Shown piece by piece: positions 33,374-43,600 of a stretch of 64,000 nt of DNA (position 1 is its first letter; each line of letters opens with the position of its first letter). The stretch comes from Miscanthus floridulus. Its lineage: Eukaryota > Streptophyta > Magnoliopsida > Poales > Poaceae. The notes beneath the pieces are model-generated. The model ran no database searches, had not been told where the DNA came from, and saw only the letters and a list, made by a program, of their open reading frames with translations. A program made the position numbers and the translations under genes. Location: the NCBI RefSeq assembly GCF_019320115.1, contig NC_089581.1, positions 95,492,269 through 95,556,268 of the forward strand, in the 5' to 3' direction.

Positions 33374-34740
33374 CTATATCGACGCAAGAAACTCTGGAAA
33401 TTTTTCTAACAAGTAATCTTCGAATTCCCAAGTAGCTTCTTCTTCGGAATGTTGATTCCATTGTATCTTATAGAACTTGATTGTCCTCCTCTGAGTAACA
33501 TGGTCTTTCTGGTCTAGAACTCGGATAGGATATTCAGAATAGGTCAAATTAGGTTCAAGTTCCACTCCTTCAACCTCAACATTCTACTCAAGCATTCGGA
33601 GACACTTCTTCAATTGAGAAACATGGAACACATCATGTACAGCTGAGAGATGTTATGGAAATTTCAATCGATATGCCACTTTTCCATACCTCTCTAAAAT
33701 TTGAAATGGTCCAATATATCGAGGTGCCAACTTGTCTTTAACACCAAAATGGGTAACTCCCTTTGTTGGTGATACCTTCAGATATACAAAATCTCCCTTG
33801 TTAAATACCAATAGTCTATGTCGTTTATCTGCATAACTCTTTTGTCGAGACTAAGCTATCTTCAAATTACTTTGTATCTGCCTAACCTTCTCTTCTATTT
33901 CTTTCACAAGGTCAACTCCAAAGAACCATCTTTCCCCGGGCTCAGACCAATTTAGTGATGTTCTACATCTACGACCATAGAGTGCTTCAAATGGAGCCAT
34001 TTTAATGCTCTCCTGATAACTATTGTTGTATGAGAACTCAGCCAAAGGCAAACATTCATCTCACTTATTGGAATAGTTAAGAACACAACATCCTAACATA
34101 TCTTCCAGTACTTGATTGACCCTTTTAGTCTCACCATCAGTCTGTGGGTGATAAGCTGTACTATATAGGAGTTTCGTACCCATTGAAGCATGCAATTGTT
34201 TCCAAAAGCTAGAGACAAATTGTGTACCCCTATCTGACACTATGGTCTTTGGTACTCCATGTAGGCTCATGATTCTTGCTAAATACATCTTGGCATATTG
34301 GATAGTAGGATATATACTCTTGACTAGAAGAAAATGTGCTGACTTAGTTAATCGATCTACAATAACCCATATTGAGTCAAAGCCCTTTGATGGCTTGGGT
34401 AGACCAACAATAAAGTCCATACTAATATCCTCCCACTTCCAAGCTAGAATAGGTAATGGCTATAACTCTCCAGTAGACCTCAAATGTATAGCTTTCACCT
34501 TTTGACAAGTATCACACTTTGCTATATACCGGGCAATTTATATCTTCATTTTGGTCCACCAAAACCTCTATTTCAAGTCATGGTACATCTTATTACTTCC
34601 TGGATGAATAGATAACCTAGTAGCATGTGCCTCTTCAAGAATGGACTGTCGCAACTCAGGAACCTTTGGTACCACTAAGCAATTCTTGAACCATAACACA
34701 CCTTCATTATCTACTTTGAAGCATTTCGCTTTCCAATTCC
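33374..34740 (-). pseudogene. B integrase with C-terminal chromodomain
   Basis: Would integrate the cDNA and steer it to marked chromatin. An H2C2 zinc finger is visible (EEAHATRLSIHPG, then CDTC, near 34680-34505). The core starts MDFIVGLP (first Asp codon 34417-34415), then IVSD (34234-34232). After exactly 35 residues the catalytic Glu is replaced by Lys (AAA, 34126-34124) within DGETKRVNQ. AEFSYNNSYQ and ALYGRRC blocks follow. The tail (33565-33374) reads YPIRVLDQKD, then FYKIQWNQHSEEEATWEFED, a Tekay-type chromodomain. Stops include a TGG to TGA change near 34060. A frameshift at the A-run near 34750 separates it from RNase H. Confidence 0.87.
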
Positions 34741-35499
34741 TGATTCTTTTTTTTTGATATGGGTTATACCCTTGTTTTCTTTCTGAGCAGCAATAATCTA
34801 GTCTTGAATAGTGGCTTCAACAGTTATGTTGGTCAAACTACCTTGTTGAATTACCTCTATACTCAACTTTTCCATCTCTTGGCATAAAGTCAAATCCCTT
34901 GTTTTTACTGTCAAACAATTGCAATGACTCTTTCGACTGAGGGCATCTGCAACCACATTTGCTTTACCAGGATGGTAATGTACCTCCAAGTCATAATCTT
35001 TAATCAATTCTAACCATCTTCTCTGTCGCATGTTCAATTCTGATTGAGTAAAGATATACTTTGAACTTTTGTGATCTGTGTACATATGGCAAGTATTACC
35101 AAGTAGGTAATGCTGCCAAATCTTCAAAGCATGGACAACCACTGCTAACTCCAAATCATGGGTTGGATAATGTTCTTCATGTTGCTTAAGTTATCTAGAA
35201 GCATAGGCAATGACTCAGCCTTCTTGCATCAATACACATCCAATACCAATACCCGAAGCATCACAATAAACATCAAATGTCTTCTCGATATCAGGTTGGG
35301 CTAATACTGGTGCAGTGGTTAACAGTCTCTTCAAAGTCTAGAAAGCTTCTTCACAATCAGATGACTAGACAAACTTGGCTTGATTCTTCAACAACCCAGT
35401 GATAGACATGGATACTCTAGAGAAATCTAGAATAAAACGACGGTAATACCCCACCATTCCTAGAAAACTCCGAACCTGATGAACAGTAGTTGGCGGTTT
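34741..35499 (-). pseudogene. B RNase H
   Basis: Follows RT in frame. Key blocks are [47 protein letters not shown], and [17 protein letters not shown] (34960-34910). All four acidic positions expected for RNase H appear present. Stops interrupt the front part: TGG to TAG at 35502-35500, and further TAG, TGA and TAA codons near 35370, 35340, 35215 and 35190. Each of these is one transition away from a sense codon common in the family. Confidence 0.83.
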
Positions 35500-36312
35500 C
35501 TAATCAAGCACATCCTTAACTTTGCTTGGATCAACAGCAACTCCTTCAGCTGACAAGACATGTCCAAAAAATTGTACTTCCTTAAGCCAGAAGTCACACT
35601 TACTAAACTTGGCATATAGTTGATGTTCTCTTAAGCAGGCCAGGACAATTCTGAGATGTTCCGCATGTTCCTTCTTATTCTTGGAATATACTAGGATGTC
35701 ATCAATAAACACCACTACAAACTTGTCTAGCTCAGGCATGAATACTGAATTCATTAGATACATGAAATGAGCTAGAGCATTTGTCAAACCAAAAGACATT
35801 ACCAAGTATTCATATAATCCATATCTTGTGGTAAATGCCATTTTGGGAATATCTTCAGGCTTAATCTTGATTTGGTGATAGCCTGACCTCAAATCAATCT
35901 TGGAGAAAACTTTGGCTCCAGCCAGTTGATCAAAAAGCAAGTCTATCCGAGGTAAGGGATACTTATTTTTAATGGTCACTTCATTCAACGGACGATAGTC
36001 AACACATAACCTTAGGGTCTCATCTTTCTTTTTCACAAAAATTGTAGGACATCTCCAAGGTGATGAACTAGGTTGGATAAATCCTTTATTAATCAACTCT
36101 TGCAATAGAGTCTTCAACTCAGCTAATTCCTTGGGAGGCATCCTATAAGCTCTCCAAGAGATCGGAGCTGTTCTAGGTTTTAACTCAATGTTAAACTGAA
36201 CATCCCTATCAGGTGGAAGACTAGGTAAATCCTCAGGAAAAACATCAGGGAATTCACAAACTACCGGGATATCTCTAATCTCCTTGACAGAAGTTGCACA
36301 AACTCTTTCCAC
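35500..36312 (-). pseudogene. B reverse transcriptase
   Basis: An open stretch of 270 codons with the Tekay-like order [76 protein letters not shown] and [13 protein letters not shown]. The catalytic FIDD is intact. [10 protein letters not shown] has Leu where the family normally has Pro, a C to T type change. The open stretch ends at a TAG (35502-35500) where Trp is usual. Upstream it is in frame with protease and gag. Confidence 0.9.
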
Positions 36313-36860
36313 TGATCTCCTTAAGGTTGGAAGTTGGATAAGAAGCTAAGAATTACTATCAGGCAAACTCACCCTTAATGTCCTATTCAAAGCATCTATA
36401 ACAGCCTTATGCTGATATATCCAAATCATTCCCAAGATCATATCTATATCTTGATCCTTGAGAATAATCATGGTAGTGGGAAAAATATGCCCACCTAGGT
36501 TTATGGGTACCTAGTATACCATTTCCTTAGTACACAGACGTCCCCTAGGCGACTGTATAAAGAAATTTTCCTTTGTTTCCCCAATTGGAATTTTATGCTT
36601 TACGACAAAGGTTCTATTGATGAATGAATGAGATGCACCAGAATCAAAAAGCATAATAGCAGGATGACTGGTGACAGGAAACATACCCATCATCACTGGT
36701 TCCCCTTCTGGAATTTCCCCAGCTTGAATATAGAAAACTCGTCCTGACTTCCTTTCATCTTTGCCCTTCTGAGCATTTTGATTGTTGTTCTTATTCTGTG
36801 CTTGACCCTGTTGTTCATTGGCAGGGGCCTTCTGATAATTTGGATTAGACTACTTGGGAT
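36313..36860 (-). pseudogene. B protease region
   Basis: Retropepsin active site MLFDSGASHSFI lies near 36660-36625, and a DMILGMIWIYQHKA block (about 36440-36390) corresponds to the usual ILGMDWL region. TAG codons interrupt the frame near 36513-36511 and 36350. In frame with gag upstream and RT downstream. Confidence 0.8.
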
Positions 36861-36864
36861 ACGG

Positions 36865-37866
36865 ACATTCCCTAGAGAAATGACCGAACCTTCCACAATT
36901 GTAACATGGATAACTATGACCCTAGGGCATTGGAGCAGGGACCCCAGAAGCATTTGTCTGTTGTGGATTCTGATAAGTTGTAGCAGGACGGACATTTGAT
37001 TGTTGCCCGGCTTGGAACTATGGTGGACAATAAGGAGGATGATAATGATTGACTGGGTGATAGATTATCTTTTGTCTCTTTTGATTTCCACCAAAGGATC
37101 CAGATGACACACTCTTTTTCTTCTTGATCTCCTTATGCTACCGATACTTTTCCTCAGAAGCAATTGCAATATTTACTACCTCATGATAAGTAACATTGGT
37201 ACAGGTAGTCATCATTGTCTGTAGTTTGGTATTCAGACCTCGCATGAACCATTTCTTTTTCTTGGCATCAGTGTTGACATGTTTAGATGCATACTATGAC
37301 AGGTGATTGAATTTACCCACATATTGCATAACCGTTTGATCCCCTTGCTTCAAAGCAAGGAACTCATCCAGCTTCATGGCCATCACTCCTTCTAGAATAT
37401 AATGGGCTCGAAAGGTAGTACGGAACTTAGCCCAAGTTATTGGAATACCAGCTGGTTGCATAGCCACTAGGTTTGCCCACCAAGCACCTGCTGCACCTCT
37501 AAGTTGTTGGGCGGCAAACATAGGCTTCTGCATCTCCGTGCATGGAATAAGATCAAATTTCTGCTCCATGTTCCAAAGCCAATCATCAACCTCTAGTGGT
37601 TCATTGGCCTTGGTGAACACTGGTTGTCTTGTATCTATAAAATCAACATATGTAGCCTCCTGCCTGTTATGATTGCGGCCACGGTTTCCTTGCACCATAT
37701 TCTGATTACTTTGAGCTATCTCTCGAAGCAATCGAGCATTTTCAACAGTCACATTGACAAGGGCGGCGATAGCATCAGCTAGATTTGGTGGAACTGGTGG
37801 CGGATCAGGAATACCATCTTCATCTTGTGAAGTACCAGGAATATGCAAACCCTGCATACGATGCAT
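36865..37866 (-). pseudogene. B gag with CCHC zinc knuckle
   Basis: From the ATG at 37866 (MHRMQGLHIPG) the frame gives a Pro-rich N-terminus (DPPPVPPN), then the capsid part WLWNMEQKFDLI, AAGAWWANLV, FRTTFRAHYI, MKLDEFLALKQGDQTV and YVGKFNHLS. At 36906-36865 it gives C-Y-N-C-x4-H-x4-C, an intact zinc knuckle for RNA packaging. Stops occur near 37294, 37140, 37018, 36922 and 36850, several in TAG form next to Pro or Lys. The protein is in the same frame as the H3-tail-like ORF upstream. Confidence 0.85.
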
Positions 37867-38043
37867 CTGTTCATAACAAACCAAACTTTACTCACAAGCC
37901 TTTATTAAACGATAAAAGAGCTTACTACAATGCATTGCATTGGTTTCACTTATTTAAACACAAGCCCGCACCTACACAAGACTACTTAACTTAACTAGAT
38001 CTCACTATTTACAACTCTACTCTTCTCCTCGACCACCTCAAAC
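37867..38043 (-). other. Candidate intron between first ORF and gag of B
   Basis: 177 nt, a multiple of three, with six or more in-frame stops. Its minus-strand start is GTTTGA and its end TTATGAACAG, so GT and AG ends are available at codon boundaries on both sides. Composition is T-rich on the sense strand, as plant introns are. Splicing would join the H3-tail-like ORF to gag. No transcript evidence is available to me. Confidence 0.35.
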
Positions 38044-38607
38044 TTTGGGATCAGTATCCATTCCGGAAACATTTCCGCCTTCATTATCACTTTCATCGAC
38101 CATCACTAATTCTTCTGGATCTTCTTCTTCTTCCTCTTCAAGTTCATCATTATCAGCAATGATGACACCAAGGTCCATTGCATTAGCTTGAGGTTCATGA
38201 TTTGGATCCAGGAGATTGCTCAGCCTATGGACTTCTTCATGCAGATTGGTAGAATATTCTTCTAAATCTTCTACATAAAATTCTAGCTCATGCGCTCTAG
38301 CTCTAGCTACATCTTCTCTATGCCAAGCTTCATTCCTTCCTTCCACCATATGAACTAACATACGTTCGCAGTTCTTGTGAGCGGTGGTGAGACACCTCAA
38401 TTTATTCTGTAACTCACCCACATGGATAGCATCCACAACCCTATCTCTAGTAGCCTACGCTAACTCTGCTGTAAGCCTCTGTATCTCTACTTGGGGATCA
38501 GGCCTAGAGCTGCTACTGCTAGCACCATCATTCCTAGAGGCAAGCTGGTGACGAGGAACTCCTTTGGGTCCAACAGACTTATGGGGTGTTACCTTGGTAC
38601 GAGCCAT
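38038..38607 (-). pseudogene. B first ORF: histone H3-tail-like N-terminus, coiled coil, acidic tract
   Basis: From the ATG at 38607 the protein has about 189 codons with one TAG (38457-38455) where CAG Gln fits. Residues 1-24 follow histone H3: M-ARTK at the start, T6, K9-S10, G12 and K14 in register, then after one inserted residue PR-x-QLA-S. That is 15 identities in 24 positions. Residues about 38-135 are Leu/Glu/Arg-rich and helical, a likely coiled coil (RLTAELA, ELQNKLRCL, YVEDLEEYSTNLHEEVHRL). A run of six Glu in an acidic stretch follows (NDELEEEEEEDPEE). It lies between the PBS leader and gag, in gag's frame. I do not know a described function; histone-tail mimicry is inference from the sequence. 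Confidence 0.75.
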
Positions 38608-38997
38608 ACTGTAGGAAGCAAGATTAATCCAAATAAGACAATCTGATACAAGTCTTAATAGCAACCAAGATGAATTACACGATTTAACCCAGACCCACTA
38701 CTTTACTCTAGACTAAGAGGGAAAGTAAGTAACAAGTGGATTAATCATGATGCATGAATCGTTCTTACAAACAAAAACATCAAAGCTTATAAAGTACAAA
38801 AACAATAGTTGTTATTATATAGGGCATAATAAGATTACTACTCCACCACACAAAGCCTTTTTAATCAAATAAGGAATGGTGAGAATGAAATAAGATAAGC
38901 CAGAAGCAATTTGGACCAAATTAACAAGTTATATATATTTGTCCCAAATCATTTTGAAGTTTTTGTAAAACAATACAACAAAGACTTTGTAATGATC
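38608..38997 (-). other. B untranslated leader
   Basis: About 390 nt between PBS and the first ATG used above. It is AT-rich with no long ORF. Packaging signals would be expected here but none can be named from sequence. Confidence 0.5.
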
Positions 38998-39009
38998 GCT
39001 CTAATACCA
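38998..39009 (-). promoter_or_regulatory. B primer binding site
   Basis: TGGTATTAGAGC on the minus strand, three bases inside the 5' LTR edge. One transition from the canonical initiator tRNA-Met site TGGTATCAGAGC. Confidence 0.85.
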
Positions 39010-39012
39010 TTC

Positions 39013-40332
39013 TGTGGCAGAACCTCCTAAATTATAGGACCCACATGCACCTGTCACTGTCCAAAGACCTCTGATGACTATGCATATGTTCCTAGTAACT
39101 TAAGAAGACTGTCGGGTGTCCTCGGGGAACCCCAAATCATCCACGATTTCCAAGCAGGATCCCATTACAGAGTCATTGTAGTATTACTACATTTATTCAA
39201 ATATCTACATCAGAGTAAATTAGCAAAAGTCTTACAATAACTTAGTTTACAAACCAGTTGTTCCAAACCTTACAAACTAAGTTCAATAATTATTACAAAC
39301 CATAGTAGAAGTGGAGTGGCATTAGTAACATAATACAAACACACAATATAAGTATACTGCCCAAGGATCACACATTCACTTATCGTCATCGACCTGAACA
39401 ACAGTCATGCAGCATGGTCCAAAACAGACATGCTCATGAGGCTCACCTACAACAAGGGTCAACGAACCCTGAGTACAAAAGTACTCAACAAGACTTAACC
39501 GGAATAAAAACTGAGAAGACTCAGGAATGCAAGCACAGGGATTCAAGGTATGGTTTTAGCAATAATCAAAGTTCTTTTGCGTAAAAGCTCTCTAACAAGA
39601 CTCTTTATATCAACATTTTTATCTTTGAAAAGATCATGTACAAAGCTGACATGATCCATAATGAGATCATGAAACTTCATATCCAACACTTTCTCAAACC
39701 TTACTCAAGTTCCAGTTATTAACTACGATGATGAACAGTGAGTTGAGTCTCCATAACCGAGGAGCAACGATGATTCAGACTGATTAAACCAAGCTGGGGA
39801 TTCTAGACCACACGACATATGCAAGTCCCCGACCTACATATACCAACCTACCCTCAGGTCCCCTAAAACAAGAACGGGTCCACGCCACCTGAGAATACAG
39901 TACTCCACCAATCCAGCCCATTGCCACGTGGGTACACGCTATTCCCGCCATCTCTCCACTCCTAGTGCACGAGTAGCCATTCTCATAATAGAATAGCCGA
40001 GTTAAGGCTTACCGGAGTATGTGGTTAGTACTACAAAGTCTCACCTCATGTAATTCAACAACAGACGGACCTTAATTGACATAGATGGAAAAAACCCACT
40101 CACAAGACCTCCATGTCTTGTGGCTCTCACACACCGAGTCCGCCTAGTCTAGATTTATTATTCCACAAGCTCATATCATATGATAACATAAGTAACCAAA
40201 CATAACCAAAGATCCATTTAAAACTCGCGGGTGATAGGTAATCACCTGACTTTTATCTGTCTAAGCATGGCTAAGCATAACTAGGCATTTACGAAGTAAA
40301 ACTAGTAACAAGGTAGATATGGAAAAACAAGG
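39013..40332 (-). repeat. B right LTR (5' LTR), truncated to 1320 bp
   Basis: Matches 29604-30922 of the left LTR with scattered substitutions. It includes the U5 hairpin at 39470-39487, here a perfect 7-bp stem. It stops at 40332 inside the LTR, and the adjoining base belongs to A's LTR. The missing 2.3 kb holds U3 and the promoter. Confidence 0.9.
39470..39487 (-). promoter_or_regulatory. U5 hairpin of B LTR
   Basis: TGAGTAC-AAAA-GTACTCA, 457 bp from the PBS-proximal LTR end. Position and stem agree with A's hairpin while the loops differ in length and sequence. Neighbouring words CTCACCT and CAACA, plus AGACTTA, are shared too. Confidence 0.55.
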
Positions 40333-40627
40333 AATCCAAGAAAGATTATAACTTATCATTTCATGTGACTTCTTGATTCCAAACTCCATGAAACTTTTCC
40401 AATCATTCATGTGTGTGGAAATTGATGTGAGGCACATGAAAGAAGCACCTTCAACATTACTTAGGTATATCTGAAAAGGGCCAATAAGCAAGCAAAGGTG
40501 TGTTGCCCAAGTTTAAGTTGGAGCTCGCTCTTGTAGAATTGATCTTGACACCGTCATCACCACTTAACATGTCATGTTTGAGCTCAAACCCATCGCTTAA
40601 CTGGTGGCAAACACCTAGGGTGTTACA
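40333..40627 (-). repeat. A left LTR fragment in unit 2
   Basis: U3 end only; corresponds to 15012-15308 with a 2-bp deletion in a TATATA run. Directly fused to B's LTR on its left. Confidence 0.9.
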
Positions 40628-43600
40628 GCCCTCCCCCCTTAAAGGAATCGTGTCCCAAGATTCAGTGCAAAAGACTTTTAAGGGAGAGAAACATGTCAAC
40701 CAGTTTCCAACATCAGTGATAGCATTAGGCCACTTAACTTTGGAGTATCAGAGAGGCTAATTTGGTCACGACACTTTCTGATACTTGCTCTTCGTCGTAA
40801 GCTGTTGTCTGAAGAATCTCCTTCGTTGGTGTCCATAAAGCATTGTTACATTGGAAGAAATCCAAGATAGCACTGTCCTACGTACTTCGTCCTCGATGTA
40901 CGAAGAGTAATACAAGTGTATACCAAATACTTGTAACATCTACTTCATAAGTGGATATAGCACAGACCATATGGACTTTGCACTAGACCGCAGCCTGTTG
41001 ACGGATATTCCTTGCAACGGTGCTATATTTGTCCCAAGGTTTGAAAAGCAGTTCTCTACAAGTGGCTTGAGCACAACTTCTCGTAAAGGATGTGATCATA
41101 AACGGGTAAACATCCTTTGAGGGTATGAGAAGCTAGTTAACCAATATCCAAACTGGTTGTAGCGGTGCAATCACTCAAATGTCAACTGATGGAAAGCTAC
41201 ATAATGTTCCATGTGCGCAGTGCTCTTTCTTGATAACAATATTGTATGGTCTGAGTCTGCTGAGTGAGTGGTAAACGTAGTAGCTGACTCTGTCGGCTCA
41301 ACGTTCTCGATGATCATTCCTTAGGGAGCCTTTGGATCCAAGTTGCAATAGTGATCTGGGTTGAATCTGATGCAACCTCTTGGGTAAAAACATATAAGGT
41401 ACCAAAGGCATGTCAGCATTGGAGAACCATTGACGTAGAAGGATGTTAGAGAGGCTTGGAGGACAACACAAGTTGCAAGTAATCACAAAACTAGGGACTA
41501 GTTCACTACCAAGCAGGTTGAGTACAATTTGCCTTCGTGGTGCAGTTGCACAGCAAGTTGGGTTGACTTGTATCGTAGCAAAACTAGCCTTCTTAAACTA
41601 TATTTGACGTCGAGGCTTCCATTCTTAGGCCAATCAATATCTCAAAACCATAATCCAAAAATCTATGGTTTGACACCTTTCCAATTACTTTTGAATTGCA
41701 AGGGCACAATTTGGCTTCTAGAACACCTTGACTGCTCACGCATTGCTGATCTAAGAGGGCAAAAGCAAGGCACATAGGGGTGCAATTAGTCTTCTCAAGG
41801 GTATGGAGGGTTGTCTAACAGCAATACACCTACAAGTTGTAATTTCTTGGCATGAATGACAAACACAACCTTCTAATGCAAAGATGATCGCAGTCACAGC
41901 GAAATTGCAGATTCTGTACCCTTTTGTTTTCTATTCATATCTCACAAACTACTGCTCCAATATGCACAAATTTTGGTGGGCATGTAGATCCATGGTCTTC
42001 TAACTACTCACCAAAATTCAACTCAACCGGACACCGTTTGACCATCCAAACAATTCATCTACAAAATTGCTCTGTTCTGAAATGACAGCAACCGAGCCGA
42101 CAAGATATCTCTCAAATCCGATGTTTTACTCAACCAATACTCAAACCAACTTAGAACATTGAAGGGTCCTAAGCAAGGAATGAGATCACCAAGTTTGGGG
42201 TCAATCCAACTTCGTTTGAGTCACTAATCGCCTGGCTTGAAGATAACCGGTTTAGTGCCACAAAATCTGGACAGATTTCTCGTTCTTCCTTTATAACCGC
42301 GGTAGCTTTCTCGCTGAGGATGGAGGCTAGGGTTTTCCTTACATGCCTCTTAGGAAACAACCTCAACCGTTGATTTAGACACCAACTCGACGATGACAAA
42401 CATTGGACTTGTGGGCTATTTTCACAGGGCACAAAGCATTACTCCACATGGAGGGCATCCCTATATAGATAAGGAACCGTTTCTGAATATTCTCTGGCAC
42501 CTCGTCCAATAGAGCCTTGAACAAATCCATTTGTGGTACCTAGGGGCACAATGATGCTGATCGAAACTAGGGATATGCTTTCTCTAGTTCTTTACTTAGC
42601 TGATACAACATCTTGCACTATATACGTGATTGTCCAAGATGGAATTGACTTGATAGCACATTTGGAGAAGAAGTAGCACTTGTATTGTAGGTCCAGGTTT
42701 GTTGTTTCCTTGATCAACATCGTTCTGTGAGATCTGGTCTTCATAGTTACCAACTAGTCGTTAACCTAACTGAAGACTAACTTTCTCACTGGTAACTAAT
42801 CAGTTGTCCCTCAACACTAAACAGGTTTCAAATCTTTCACTCTTGATATAAAATTGTGGTTGAAGCATACAGATGCTCGCCCATTGAAGTCAGTAGAAAG
42901 GGGTCACACCAAAGAAGGTCGATTGATATTATTGCACCTAAAGATCAAGGGCTAAGATAGAAAGCTCATAAGCACCAGGTGACCGATTATAGGACATAAT
43001 ATCTTGGTCCGTTTATCATCCGACTGATAACTTGTCCAACTTAAGTGTGTGTGCATTTCTGATCCAACGAAAATGACATAAGTTGCTCATTAGATGACCA
43101 ATGTTAATATAGGGACCATCAAGTAGAGTCACTTGTCTACCACCTCTTGCAGTCTGTTTATGTTCCTGTTAGTGACCTGTTCTTCAAAGGTTAACGTTGG
43201 ACAACTTCAAAAGGGAGTCCTATTGCATCTAGTTTGTCATATAGATATCTTGACATGATAAGGAGAGATAACCAAGGAAGAGCTCATGTGAAAATAACAC
43301 ATCGGTGCAGTTTTGCAATGGATCATGACTAGAAAACCTCGATACCAGCGCATGCCGAGCAGCACAACCTTGTGGCTGCAGTCCACAGGATGCCCTCGGT
43401 TTCATCGTGGCACCATAGATTGCTAACCGTGGCAATCATTACTGAACATACAACCCACACGCATTCTCACGTAGCACAAATTTGGTTTACATAAGAGCAA
43501 ACACATGAGAAGGAGGGATAGCAACAAAGGTAGTCACAAGGTTAGGAGTCAACAAGCAGGGGATCTGAAGATCAAAACACAACGCAAGAGAGCATAGCTT

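Larger units (their letters stand above)
15012..40332. repeat. Unit 1 of a 25.3-kb tandem duplication
   Basis: This 25,321-bp stretch holds part of A, the right part of D, the 5' end of E and most of B. It is followed directly by a second copy beginning at 40333. Corresponding positions differ by 25321 at the junction, drift through small indels, then stay at exactly 25312 from about 44400 onward. Confidence 0.9.
29604..40332 (-). mobile_element. Element B: chromodomain Ty3/gypsy (Tekay/Del-like) element, right LTR truncated
   Basis: Minus-strand order is truncated 5' LTR, PBS, an H3-tail-like first ORF, gag with CCHC knuckle, DSGA protease, RT, RNase H, integrase with chromodomain-like tail, PPT, 3' LTR. 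LTRs of 3.6 kb and a C-terminal chromodomain are typical of the Tekay/Del chromovirus lineage. Flanking CATGG (29599-29603) is the visible TSD half. All frames carry stops that are explainable by C to T or G to A changes, plus at least one frameshift at an A-run. The right LTR stops at 40332, where the tandem copy begins. Confidence 0.88.
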
